A stretch of 19,357 nucleotides of DNA from Bacillota bacterium (GCA_023410025.1 JAEYQM010000012.1:1-19357), one strand, 5' to 3'; counted from the first letter of the stretch, positions 6,891 to 15,272 are shown. Translations and numbers: made by a program. The notes: generated by a model not told the origin, from the sequence alone.

Positions 6891-8657
6891 ATGAAAAATA
6901 CATTTAAAATGTTGAAGTTAGTAAGTTCTAAGTCGAAGAAATATATTTTTATTAGATTAATCAGCGCAATAACCGCAGCAATTATTTCACTTTTTAATGT
7001 TGTTATTTTAAAAATAATAATTGATGAAATTGAAAAAGGAACAGAATTTAGTGAAATAGTTATTCTTATTGTAATAATGTTTTGTATCATTGCTACAATT
7101 GTAATTATTGATTCATTTACAAGATACTTAAAACAAAAGTATGAATTAAAAATTAAAAAAAGTTTAAAAAATGATTTTTATGATAAAATTAATAAAATTG
7201 ATCCCATCGTCTTTGAAGATGCGAAATTATATGATTCATTTACTAGAGCTTCTTTAGTAACTGAACAAAAAGCAATTGATGTTGTGTCAATCTTTTTATC
7301 TTTATTTGAACAATTATTATCACTAGCTGGTATTGTATCAATAATAATATATCTTGATTCATTTACATTAATTGTTAGTATAGTGGTTTTAATTTTATCG
7401 ATAATTACAAGTTCATTATATTCAATGATAGAGTATAAGGAATATGATAAACAAGTCCTTCCAAATAGGGAACAAGCTTATATAAATAACTTATTTACTA
7501 ACAAGAATTTTTTAGAGGATATAAAGTTTTTTGCTTTTGGAAAATTATTAAAGAAAAAATACAATGAAAGAATGGATACTAAGCAAAAAGTTTTAAAAGA
7601 GTTTAGTTTTAAAAAGGGAATTCTTTATTGGCTTAAATCTTTAATGGATGTTTCTTTCATGTTTATTGTAGTTGGTTACTTAGCCTATAAGGTTAGTAAA
7701 GGATTAACTATCGGAAGTTTAACGGCTTTAATATTAGCTGCTCAATCATTCTTAGGTATTTTATCGAGTCTTTTCTCAACATATCCTCAGTTAAAAAAAG
7801 AATCATTCTTTGTTAATGACTATTTTGTATTCTTAAATATTAAGGAAAGTATTGATACTAATATTGGAATTATTAATGAGTTGGATTATTTTCCAACAAT
7901 CAAAGCTAAAAATGTTAATTTTAAATACCCTGGTTCAGATAAATTAGTATTTTCTGAATTGAATTTCAAAATAAATCCTTTTGAAAAAATTGCTATTGTT
8001 GGGCTCAATGGTGCCGGTAAAACAACTCTCTCTAAAATAATTACGCGTTTTTATGATATAGAAAGTGGAGATGTTTTATTAGGTGATTATAATATAAAGG
8101 AATATAATTCTATAATGTTAAGAAATGATATTGCCTTTGTTTCTCAACATTATCAAAGTTATCAGTTTTCAATTGCTGAAAATATATTGATGAGACCATA
8201 TCAGGATAGTGATTATGACACCATTATGGATGTTCTAAAAAAAGTAGGATTATATGATAGAGTAATGTCAATGGAAGATACCATTTTTACACCAATTGGT
8301 AAGATGTTTACAAATAAAGGAACTGATTTTTCTGGTGGAGAAAAACAAAGATTAGCTATTGCCCGTGTATTAATTAAAAATCCAAAGCTTATTATAATGG
8401 ATGAACCTACAAGTGCTTTGGATCCTAAAGCAGAGTATGAAATTAACAATTTATTACTTGAACTTGCTAATAATAAGATGGTTATGGTTATAACACATAG
8501 ATTATCAACAGTAATTCATATGGATAGAATTTGTTATATTGAAAATGGCAAAATAGTAGAAGAAGGAACACATAATGATTTATTGAATCTTGGTGGAAAA
8601 TATAGTGAATTATTTAGAATACAAGCTTCAAATTATCAGTTAAAGGATGTAAAATAA
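6891..8657 (+). CDS. ABC transporter, fused membrane and ATPase domains (type I exporter half)
   Basis: This encodes 588 residues, the normal length for a half-exporter that works as a dimer. The first 300 or so residues hold about six membrane segments, including pairs near residues 18-80 and 130-180 and near 245-300. The ATPase domain follows: Walker A GLNGAGKTT (371-379), Q-loop VSQHYQS, signature SGGEKQR (481-487), Walker B LIIMDEPTSALD (Asp504, Glu505) and H-loop His536. All key residues are present, so it should be active. The substrate is not shown: there is no peptidase domain and no nearby peptide or resistance gene. The ATG has only a weak purine stretch before it, with an inverted repeat 15 bases upstream. 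The gene stands alone and its transcript likely ends at the hairpin at 8832. Confidence 0.92.
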   Translation: MKNTFKMLKLVSSKSKKYIFIRLISAITAAIISLFNVVILKIIIDEIEKGTEFSEIVILIVIMFCIIATIVIIDSFTRYLKQKYELKIKKSLKNDFYDKINKIDPIVFEDAKLYDSFTRASLVTEQKAIDVVSIFLSLFEQLLSLAGIVSIIIYLDSFTLIVSIVVLILSIITSSLYSMIEYKEYDKQVLPNREQAYINNLFTNKNFLEDIKFFAFGKLLKKKYNERMDTKQKVLKEFSFKKGILYWLKSLMDVSFMFIVVGYLAYKVSKGLTIGSLTALILAAQSFLGILSSLFSTYPQLKKESFFVNDYFVFLNIKESIDTNIGIINELDYFPTIKAKNVNFKYPGSDKLVFSELNFKINPFEKIAIVGLNGAGKTTLSKIITRFYDIESGDVLLGDYNIKEYNSIMLRNDIAFVSQHYQSYQFSIAENILMRPYQDSDYDTIMDVLKKVGLYDRVMSMEDTIFTPIGKMFTNKGTDFSGGEKQRLAIARVLIKNPKLIIMDEPTSALDPKAEYEINNLLLELANNKMVMVITHRLSTVIHMDRICYIENGKIVEEGTHNDLLNLGGKYSELFRIQASNYQLKDVK

Positions 8658-8831
8658 TGATTTTAATTGCACAAAAATACAATAATTAAGCTAGAATTAT
8701 AAAAAATTATACTAATAGTTCATTATTATATTAATTTAAAAACGAGAAAAATGATTTGATAATAATATAAATAAGAAGGACTTAGAATTTATAATTTAAA
8801 TTTATAGTTAGAAAATAAGATATTATTTAAT

Positions 8832-8851
8832 GGGGCATTTGCCCTTTTTTT
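8832..8851 (+). terminator. Rho-independent terminator after the ABC transporter
   Basis: GGGC-ATTT-GCCC (8833-8844) with one further G-U pair, followed by seven T. It lies about 175 bases after the ABC gene, in an otherwise gene-free AT-rich gap of about 365 bases. Confidence 0.7.
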
Positions 8852-8919
8852 ATGTACAATTATATTTTTTTAAAAATAGTTTAATTTTTTTAATTTAATA
8901 ATATTTTTTTATTTTATGA

Positions 8920-8929
8920 AAAACGTTTT
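8920..8929. promoter_or_regulatory. Palindromic operator-like site before the lactate permease promoter
   Basis: AAAACGTTTT, preceded by TG, is a 10-base palindrome with a central CG as in catabolite (cre) sites of LacI-type regulators. It lies 24 bases before the proposed -35. The outer bases do not match the cre consensus well, so the regulator is uncertain. Confidence 0.3.
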
Positions 8930-8953
8930 ATTCTTTTTTCTGAGTGAAATAAT

Positions 8954-8982
8954 TTGTAAAAAAGGAAATCATAGAATATACT
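8954..8982 (+). promoter_or_regulatory. Promoter for the lactate permease
   Basis: TTGTAA (8954-8959), a 17-base spacer and TATACT (8977-8982), about 40 bases before the permease start. Confidence 0.45.
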
Positions 8983-9021
8983 AGTTATAGTTATTTTTAA
9001 AATTTTTAAGGAGATGAAATA

Positions 9022-10617
9022 ATGTACGCAATTTTGGCCTTTGTGCCAATTCTAACAACAATAATATCCATGACTTTCCTTAATTTCCCTGCAAAAAGAT
9101 CTTTATTTATTGCTTGGTTGGTATGTTCAGTTATTGCGATTATTTTTTGGAAAACAACAGTATTAACTATTCTTGCTACTACTTTATATGGTTTCTTAAG
9201 TTCTTTAGATGTTCTTTTAATTATCTTTGGAGCAATAATAATTATGAATACATTAAAGAAATCAGGTGGAATGTACACAATTAATAAGACATTCACATCT
9301 ATTAGTGAGGATAGTAGAATTCAAGCAATTGTCATTGGCTTTTTGTTTGTTTCATTTTTAGAAGGTGCTGCTGGGTTTGGAACTCCAGCTGCTTTAGCTG
9401 CCCCCTTATTAGTAAGTTTAGGTATGCCTCCATTAGCCGCAGCAACAATTACTTTATTTTTTGATTCAGTATCTGTTCCTACTGGTGCAGTAGGAACACC
9501 AATTGTTATGTCTTTATCGCTATTGGAGGGAATTGAAAATATTGGATCAATAGTTAGTTGGACGGTATTTGCAAATGCTATTTCTTCAGTATTCATTCCT
9601 TTTATTGGTATGTTATATTTAATGAAAGTTTTTGGGAAAGAAAAATCATTTAAAAAAGCCTTTGAAGTATTGCCGTTTTCTTTATTTACAGGTATAGTAT
9701 TTGGAACATCATATGTATTAGTTTATTTATTATTTAGTTTTGAATTTGCGGCTTTAATTGGTTCTTTAATTAGTTTACCAATAGTAATATTTGCTGCAAA
9801 GAAAAAAATATTAACTCCAAAGACTGTTTATAAATTTAGTGAAAGTACTCAAGGAAGAGTTATTGATACCCTAGAAAATAAAAATATTTCTAGTATTAGA
9901 GCTTGGTTACCTTATGTTATTATTGCTATTATTTTAATGGTAACAAGAATTGATGCTTTGGGTATTAAAGATTTTCTAAAACAAGATTTATTTACAATTA
10001 CATTTAAAAATATTTTAGGATATAGTGAGTTAACATATCGTTTCAATTGGGGTTATTTGCCAGGTACAATATTTATTATTGTTGCTTTGATTACAACATT
10101 AATTCATAAGATGGATAAACATAGTATAATTGATTCTTGGAAAATTACTTTTAAACAAGTAAGTGGCGCAACAATTGCTTTATTATTTGGTGTTGCCTTT
10201 GTACAAGTATTTAGATATTCAAATATTAATAATTCAGGATTACCTAGTATGTTAATGAGTATGGCTGGAGCTTTATCTAAAGTAGGTGGGGTTTTATATG
10301 TTTTTATTGCACCATTTATTGGAGCTTTAGGCTCATTTATTTCCGGTTCAAGTACAGTTTCAAATGTGTTATTTACAACTTTACAATATGAAGTAGCTAG
10401 TGCTGTGAATGTTTTACCAGAGGCTATTCTTGCTTTACAAATTGTCGGTGGTGGAATTGGAACAGCAATATGTGTTAATAGCGCTGTTGCCGTTTCAGCA
10501 ACTCTTGGTACAATTGGAGAAGAAGGTAAGTTAATTAAATTAAATATTATTCCTGTTTTGGTTTATTTATTCTTGTTAATTGCTATTGTTGGAATTGGAA
10601 TTCTTCTATTTACTTAA
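9022..10617 (+). CDS. lctP: L-lactate permease, LctP family
   Basis: This encodes 531 residues, the usual length of LctP/LldP permeases. The protein is hydrophobic throughout with a dozen or more membrane segments and short charged loops. The family block EGAAGFGTPAALAAPLL starts at Glu114 and is followed by FFDSVSVPTGAVGTPIV; near the end come GALGSFISGSSTVSNVLF and GGGIGTAICVNSAVAVSATLG, both typical of the family. Members move lactate, and some glycolate, with protons across the cell membrane. AAGGAG (9010-9015) sits six bases before the ATG, with a promoter and a palindromic site upstream. No lactate dehydrogenase or lactate-use gene is next to it, so direction of use (uptake or export) is open. 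The GtrA-like gene follows by 65 bases and may share the transcript. Confidence 0.93.
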   Translation: MYAILAFVPILTTIISMTFLNFPAKRSLFIAWLVCSVIAIIFWKTTVLTILATTLYGFLSSLDVLLIIFGAIIIMNTLKKSGGMYTINKTFTSISEDSRIQAIVIGFLFVSFLEGAAGFGTPAALAAPLLVSLGMPPLAAATITLFFDSVSVPTGAVGTPIVMSLSLLEGIENIGSIVSWTVFANAISSVFIPFIGMLYLMKVFGKEKSFKKAFEVLPFSLFTGIVFGTSYVLVYLLFSFEFAALIGSLISLPIVIFAAKKKILTPKTVYKFSESTQGRVIDTLENKNISSIRAWLPYVIIAIILMVTRIDALGIKDFLKQDLFTITFKNILGYSELTYRFNWGYLPGTIFIIVALITTLIHKMDKHSIIDSWKITFKQVSGATIALLFGVAFVQVFRYSNINNSGLPSMLMSMAGALSKVGGVLYVFIAPFIGALGSFISGSSTVSNVLFTTLQYEVASAVNVLPEAILALQIVGGGIGTAICVNSAVAVSATLGTIGEEGKLIKLNIIPVLVYLFLLIAIVGIGILLFT

Positions 10618-10682
10618 ATAAAACTTGAATTATATTGTTTATTATGTTATTATATTTATATAATATAAGAAAGAAGCATAAT

Positions 10683-11111
10683 ATGAAGAAAACTAATAAA
10701 GAAGTCTTAATGGCTATAAAATTTACAATTATATCGATATCTGCAGGATTAATTCAAGCAGCATCCTTTACACTTTTAAATGAATTAATTAAAATGACTT
10801 ATTGGCCAGCATATTTAATTAGTCTAATATTATCGGTTCTTTGGAACTTTACAATTAACCGAAAAATTACTTTTAAATCTGCTAATAATGTTCCAATTGC
10901 AATGATGAAAGTATTTGCCTTCTATTTAGTATTTGCACCCTTATCAACATGGGGTGGTGATGCACTTGTAAATAATGGGGTAAATGAATATATTGTCTTT
11001 ATTGGAACAATGTTAATTAATTTTGTAACTGAGTTTTTATATGATCGATTCTTTGTATTTGGAAAATCGATTGATACAGCAGTAAAAAAAGAAGATTCTA
11101 ATTTAAATTAG
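10683..11111 (+). CDS. GtrA-like four-TM membrane protein
   Basis: This encodes 142 residues from the ATG at 10683, preceded by AAGAAAGAAG. The frame extends further upstream to a GTG/TTG-type start near 10635 but without a ribosome binding site. Four membrane segments alternate with short loops, and LSVLWNFTINRKITF between the second and third is the hallmark of the GtrA family. The end shows NFVTEFLYDRFFVFG, also typical. GtrA-like proteins are thought to move lipid-linked sugars across the membrane for cell-surface polymers. No glycosyltransferase gene lies beside it here, so its partner is unknown. It lies between the lactate permease and the phosphotransferase fusion gene, all on the same strand. 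The stop codon falls inside a 26-base palindrome. Confidence 0.85.
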   Translation: MKKTNKEVLMAIKFTIISISAGLIQAASFTLLNELIKMTYWPAYLISLILSVLWNFTINRKITFKSANNVPIAMMKVFAFYLVFAPLSTWGGDALVNNGVNEYIVFIGTMLINFVTEFLYDRFFVFGKSIDTAVKKEDSNLN

Positions 11112-11121
11112 AATCTTTTAT
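11092..11121 (+). terminator. Perfect 26-base palindrome over the GtrA gene stop
   Basis: Positions 11092-11117 form a perfect palindrome (11-pair stem with a TTAA loop), followed by TTATTATAT. It covers the last codons and stop of the GtrA gene, likely a terminator or transcript-attenuating hairpin just before the next ribosome binding site. Confidence 0.6.
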
Positions 11122-11140
11122 TATATAAGGTGATAAAATA

Positions 11141-12271
11141 ATGGAAACTATTTTTAATAGTAATAATTGGATAAGTATTGATAAAATTAGTGAAGGATTT
11201 TCTAGTGATATAAAATATAGGGTTATTGATAAAGATAATCAAGTGTTTTTATTAAGAATCTGTTCAATTGAAAAATATGAAAAGATTAAAATGCAATTTA
11301 AATTACTAAGTAAATTAAAAAATATGAATACTCCAAAACCTATTAGTTTTGGACTAACGAATAATAATAAAGTTTATATTTTATTAACATGGGTTAATGG
11401 TGTTGATGCCATTAATAAAATTAAAGATTTTGATTTATTAAAACAATATAGTTTAGGTGTTGATGCTGGTAAAGTATTAAAGAAAATTCATAATCTAAAA
11501 CCTAAAAAAATTGTTTCAAATGATAATTACAAAGAAAAAATATTAAAAAAAATAAATAAATTTAATGAACTTAATTATAATTTAGATAAAAAGGATATTG
11601 TTATTAATTATATTTTAGATAGTTTTGATAGAATAAAAGAAAAACAAATTACAATTAATCATGGGGATTATCATTTGGGGAATATGGTAATTGATGAGGA
11701 TAAAATTGGAATTGTTGATTTTGATAAATTAGGTGAAAATGATAAATATGATGATTTTAAACCTTTTTGTTGGAATGTGTTAAGAAGTCCAATGTTTCAA
11801 AATGGTTTAATCAATGGTTATTTTAATAATAAAGTACCTGATGATTTCTTTTATAAATTATCAGTATATGCTGCCGAATCATTAATAAGTCATTTACCAT
11901 GGGCAATTAAATTTGGTGAAGAAGAAATTAAAATTGCCACTGATATATATTATAAAATGTTAGAATGGTATAAGGATTTTACTATAACTATTCCTACTTG
12001 GTATGATGAAAGTTTAATAAATAAAAATTATGTTTATATGATTAGATGTAAAGATAATACTTTATATACAGGTTGGACTAATGATTTATATAAAAGAATT
12101 AAATCACATAATAATGGAAATGGAGCAAAGTATACCAAATATCGAGGTCCAGTTGAATTAGTTTATTATGAAACATTTGATAATAAGAGTGAAGCATTAA
12201 AAAGAGAAATTGAAATTAAAAAATTAACAAGAATTGAAAAATTAGATTTAATCAAAAAAAAGGACTTTTAA
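11141..12271 (+). CDS. APH-type phosphotransferase fused to a GIY-YIG nuclease domain
   Basis: This encodes 376 residues with AAGGTGA (11127-11133) before the ATG. Residues 1-285 form an aminoglycoside-phosphotransferase-like kinase: a nucleotide-binding N-lobe, then the catalytic loop HGDYHLGN (174-181, Asp176) and the metal-binding IVDFDK (Asp193). The substrate could be a small molecule such as an antibiotic or a sugar. After TIPTWYDESLINK, residues 297-376 are a complete GIY-YIG domain of the small YhbQ/YazA type: YVYMIRC (297-303), YTG (309-311), Arg319, and Glu356 in a REIEIKKL stretch. The linker is only about seven residues, and both parts end and start where the free-standing proteins would, so this looks like two neighbouring genes joined by loss of a stop and start. 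Both active sites look intact. A sequencing error at the join cannot be excluded. No partner gene suggests the role. Confidence 0.88.
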   Translation: METIFNSNNWISIDKISEGFSSDIKYRVIDKDNQVFLLRICSIEKYEKIKMQFKLLSKLKNMNTPKPISFGLTNNNKVYILLTWVNGVDAINKIKDFDLLKQYSLGVDAGKVLKKIHNLKPKKIVSNDNYKEKILKKINKFNELNYNLDKKDIVINYILDSFDRIKEKQITINHGDYHLGNMVIDEDKIGIVDFDKLGENDKYDDFKPFCWNVLRSPMFQNGLINGYFNNKVPDDFFYKLSVYAAESLISHLPWAIKFGEEEIKIATDIYYKMLEWYKDFTITIPTWYDESLINKNYVYMIRCKDNTLYTGWTNDLYKRIKSHNNGNGAKYTKYRGPVELVYYETFDNKSEALKREIEIKKLTRIEKLDLIKKKDF

Positions 12272-12291
12272 AAAAAGTCCTTATTTATTTT
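12260..12291. terminator. Two-way terminator between converging genes
   Basis: AAGGACTTTT (12260-12269), a three-base loop and AAAAGTCCTT (12273-12282), with T-rich tracts on both strands. It covers the end of the fusion gene and the stop codon of the agmatinase gene on the minus strand. Confidence 0.85.
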
Positions 12292-13147
12292 TGCGATGTA
12301 ATAATAATATCATTTCTCTTAGGGTTTTACAAGCAACAGCAGTAGAAGCTCCACTTGTATCATAATGTGGTGATAGTTCCACGATATCTGCTCCAACAAT
12401 ATTATTTAATTTATCAAATGCTTGAATAGCATTTAATAATTCTTTATATGTAATTCCTCCTGGTTCTGGAGTTCCAGTTCCGGGAAATACTGATGGGTCA
12501 AGTACATCTAAGTCAATTGTGATATAAACTGGTTTATCTTTAAGATATAAAACTGCATCTTCTAAACCAACTAAATCAAATTTTCTTAAATTTGTTTTTC
12601 CTTTTGACCATTCAAATTCATGTTTGTCACCAGATCTAATACCAAATTGAAAAATTTTATTATTGCCAACTAGATCATAACATCTTCTTAGAACTGTTGC
12701 ATGTGATAATTTCATTCCGAAGAATTCATCTCTTAAATCTGTATGGGCATCAAGGTGAATAATATGTAAGTCTTGATATTTTTTTACCATACTTCTTATA
12801 ACACCAAGTGTAACTAAATGTTCTCCACCAATCATCATTACTTGTTTTCCAGCATTAATAATATCATCTGTTGTTTCTTCAATGATTTGTAAACATGTAT
12901 TTACATCACCAATTGGTAAATCTAAATCTCCAATATCGCAAGTGTTGTGTTCTTTTAAATCCATATCCCAATAAGGGCTATACCATTCAACGCCAAAAGA
13001 GTCAACTCTTATGGCATTTCCAGCAAATCTAGTTCCTGGTCTAAAAGAAGTAGTAGAGTCCATCGGACTACTAAAGATTACTACCTTAGCATCTTCAAAG
13101 TTTGATGTACAACTTTGAAAGGGTATTTGCACTGTTTTATATTTCAT
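12281..13147 (-). CDS. speB: Agmatinase (agmatine ureohydrolase)
   Basis: This splits agmatine into putrescine and urea with a two-manganese centre. From the ATG at 13147 the product has 288 residues, close to Bacillus SpeB. All ureohydrolase metal-binding motifs are present: GGEH (His110), DAHTD (Asp133, His135, Asp137) and DLDVLDP (Asp212, Asp214), with GTGTPEPGG after them. GGAGTG (13159-13154) is spaced best for 13147; the adjacent ATG at 13150 is the other choice, and the frame is open up to 13183. The start lies inside the last codons of the decarboxylase gene, so the two are translationally coupled and form one operon. No spermidine synthase gene lies between them as in Bacillus. Proclavaminate amidinohydrolase or guanidinobutyrase share the fold, but the neighbour makes agmatinase the best call. 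Confidence 0.9.
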   Translation of the reverse strand: MKYKTVQIPFQSCTSNFEDAKVVIFSSPMDSTTSFRPGTRFAGNAIRVDSFGVEWYSPYWDMDLKEHNTCDIGDLDLPIGDVNTCLQIIEETTDDIINAGKQVMMIGGEHLVTLGVIRSMVKKYQDLHIIHLDAHTDLRDEFFGMKLSHATVLRRCYDLVGNNKIFQFGIRSGDKHEFEWSKGKTNLRKFDLVGLEDAVLYLKDKPVYITIDLDVLDPSVFPGTGTPEPGGITYKELLNAIQAFDKLNNIVGADIVELSPHYDTSGASTAVACKTLREMILLLHRKNK

Positions 13148-14627
13148 CATCTTCACTCCATTTAATCCAATTATCTCTATCAATAATTTTTATTAGATCA
13201 TTTTCTTGATCTGTTAGAATATTAAATCCATTTTCTTCATAGAATTCTAACATTTCAATTATATTTTCATCTATTACTTCTCCAGGAATAACAATTGGAA
13301 TTCCTGGTGGATAGATCATTATTGATTCACCACTAATTTCACCACAGGCATCCTCTAGTTTTACAAACTTCTTTGGTGCATGGTATGCTGACCTTGGTCT
13401 TACATAACTTTCAGGGTAACTATATTTAAATTTTTTGTAAACTTCTTTTTTTGTACCATCATATAATTCATTTGAGAGAATTTGCAGAACTTCTTTTAAT
13501 CTATCAATATCTTCATGTCTACTACCCATTGTAAGTACTAATAGAATTACATAAGTTTCAGCAAGTTCAATTTGAACATTGAATCTTTCTTTTAAGTGGT
13601 TATAATAAAAGTATCCTGGTTTTCCTAAATCCCTAATATTGATTAGTACTTTAGTTTCATCATAATCAAAATTTCCACCACCAATGAAATCTTCTTTTTT
13701 GATAACCTCTATTCCTGGTATATCATTTAATACTTCACGAGCATATCTTGCTACTTGAAGAGTTTTATCAAGCATTTTTCTTCCATTAAAATATAAGTAA
13801 TGTCTTGCTGTATCTAAACTTGCAAGTAATAATTCACTTGGGCTTGTTGTTTGCAGAATATTAAAGGCGACACCTAGTTTATTTTGATCAACTCTTGGTC
13901 CCTTACATAATAAGACTGAGCTTTGTGTTAGGCTTCCACCTGTTTTATGTAGTGAGCATGATGATAAGTCAGCTCCAGCTTCCATTGCTGAAAGGGGTAA
14001 ATCTTCATGGAAACCTAAGTGAGATCCATGGGCTTCATCAACTAAGACAAGCATATTATTTTCATGAGCAATTCTTACAATTTCTTTAATATTACTAGCC
14101 ACACCAAAGTATGTAGGATTAATCAGAAAAATAGCTTTAGCATCGGGATTTTCCTTTATAGTTTTCTCAACATCACTTACATTTACACCATTTGCAATCC
14201 CTAAATTAGTATCAATATGAACAGGCATAAATACAGGGATAGCTCCAGATAAAATTAAAGCATTGATTACCGATTTATGTACATTTCTCGGTAATATTAA
14301 TTTTTCTCTTGCTCCCACTGCACCCATTATCATAGCAAGAATTCCTTGTGTTGTTCCACCAGTTAGAAAATAAGCTTTGTCAGCTTTAAATGCTTCAGCC
14401 ATTAAAGCCTGGGCTTCTTTAATAACTGATTTTGGTTTTGAAATATTATCAAGTCCCTTAGGTGAATTAGAGTCATACTTGTATACCGCATCACCAATCT
14501 TATCCTTTAATAAATTATCAAGTCTCCCTAATTTGTGACCTGGAATATCAAAAGGAGTAACATTGCTTTCTGAGTAATCTACTAATGCACTGAAATATGG
14601 GGTTTTATTTTGTCTTATATCGTCCAA
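13137..14627 (-). CDS. speA: PLP-dependent arginine decarboxylase (Orn/Lys/Arg decarboxylase family)
   Basis: This likely converts arginine to agmatine, the substrate of the next gene product. The product of about 496 residues matches the short Bacillus-type SpeA rather than the 700-residue inducible enzymes. The family opening TPFDIPGHK is followed by FLTGGTTQGILAMIM, then NPTYFGV, VDEAHGSH, and SLHKTGGSLTQSS with the PLP lysine (Lys228). The C-terminal part has the small domain of the family, with SYPESYVRPRSAYHAPKK and MIYPPGIPIVIPGE. I prefer the TTG at 14627: the AGAGGTGA (14640-14633) is five bases before it. A GTG at 14636 would use that site as its own start. Lysine decarboxylases of the YaaO type look similar, and substrate choice rests on the agmatinase partner. 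The promoter is at about 14649-14677. Confidence 0.9.
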   Translation of the reverse strand: MDDIRQNKTPYFSALVDYSESNVTPFDIPGHKLGRLDNLLKDKIGDAVYKYDSNSPKGLDNISKPKSVIKEAQALMAEAFKADKAYFLTGGTTQGILAMIMGAVGAREKLILPRNVHKSVINALILSGAIPVFMPVHIDTNLGIANGVNVSDVEKTIKENPDAKAIFLINPTYFGVASNIKEIVRIAHENNMLVLVDEAHGSHLGFHEDLPLSAMEAGADLSSCSLHKTGGSLTQSSVLLCKGPRVDQNKLGVAFNILQTTSPSELLLASLDTARHYLYFNGRKMLDKTLQVARYAREVLNDIPGIEVIKKEDFIGGGNFDYDETKVLINIRDLGKPGYFYYNHLKERFNVQIELAETYVILLVLTMGSRHEDIDRLKEVLQILSNELYDGTKKEVYKKFKYSYPESYVRPRSAYHAPKKFVKLEDACGEISGESIMIYPPGIPIVIPGEVIDENIIEMLEFYEENGFNILTDQENDLIKIIDRDNWIKWSEDDEI

Positions 14628-14648
14628 TAATCTCACCTCTGTAAATAT

Positions 14649-14677
14649 ATTATAGCATAATAATGAAAATAATAAAT
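14649..14677 (-). promoter_or_regulatory. Promoter of the decarboxylase-agmatinase operon
   Basis: On the minus strand, TGCTATAAT (14657-14649) is an extended -10 with a perfect hexamer. The -35 region is weak (ATTTAT), which the extended -10 can offset. The start codon follows by about 22 bases. Confidence 0.5.
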
Positions 14678-14781
14678 ATATTACTAAATTTTTTATAATT
14701 AATATTTTTTGATTTTAATATTATAAATAATAGGAAATTGTAACATATCATTACTATAATTGGATAATTAGTAATAACCTA

Positions 14782-14810
14782 TTGTTTCATAATGAAAAGA
14801 ATGATATAAT
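14782..14810 (+). promoter_or_regulatory. Promoter before the Hint/nuclease remnant
   Basis: TTGTTT (14782-14787), a 17-base spacer and TGATATAAT (14802-14810). It diverges from the decarboxylase promoter and leads straight into a toxin remnant with no start codon. Confidence 0.5.
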
Positions 14811-14845
14811 TATTAAAATTAGTTCAAAAAATAAAAAAAATTAAA

Positions 14846-15271
14846 AGTTATAAAAATAGTGAAGTATCTTATTACCATACTTATTATGTAGTTGAAAATA
14901 GTACATTAGTTTATAATGCTTGTGGTGATGCTTTTGATGTTATGCAGTTCGATGATGAAACTGTTGATAAGGCGAAAAAACCAATTGTTAATAGTAAAGG
15001 CATTTCTAAAGATCCTTCATTTACTACTTTTTAACTAAAATTATTTGCGGCACCAGAACGATTGCGTCCAGGAACATTTTCTGAAGGTGCAACCGATATA
15101 ATAGATGGTCAAAAGGTAATATTGCACCACACACTATGTCGATCGGGAGCAAACTTGTATAAAGTCGTAGGGGTTACTAAATCACATAACCTTGTAATAC
15201 ATGTAATTACAGGATATAAGAATGCAATATGGGATTCAGTCATTTATAGTTTAGTAAGTGGGGTATTCTGA
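14846..15271 (+). pseudogene. Hint-domain tail plus LHH-type nuclease-like toxin domain (stop inside)
   Basis: One frame runs from about 14846 to the TGA at 15269 with a single stop (TAA, 15032-15034). Its start, SYYHTYYVVENSTLVYNACG, is the end of a Hint autoprocessing domain (usual form YHTYYV...V[HY]N), which releases the toxin tip by self-cleavage; here the usual VHN is VYN. After it comes GDAFDVMQFDDE..., the stop, then RPGTFSEG, DGQKVILHHTLCRSGANLYKV and KSHNLVIHVITGYKN. The LHH, a central loop and a second spaced His pair fit the LHH branch of HNH/Endo VII nuclease toxins, which cut DNA. That family call is from memory. No start codon and no N-terminal half of the Hint domain are present, so it is an orphan, broken tip. 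Confidence 0.65.
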
Positions 15272-15272
15272 C

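Noticed and set aside
6881..7090. Minus-strand frame over the ABC gene start
   Set aside because: Shadow of the ABC transporter coding sequence.
8213..8449. Minus-strand frame in the ATPase domain
   Set aside because: Shadow of conserved ABC motifs on the other strand.
9006..9596. Two minus-strand frames over the lactate permease gene
   Set aside because: Shadows of a clearly conserved permease; no start signals.
13895..14089. Plus-strand frame over the decarboxylase gene
   Set aside because: Shadow of the region with the PLP lysine of the minus-strand gene.
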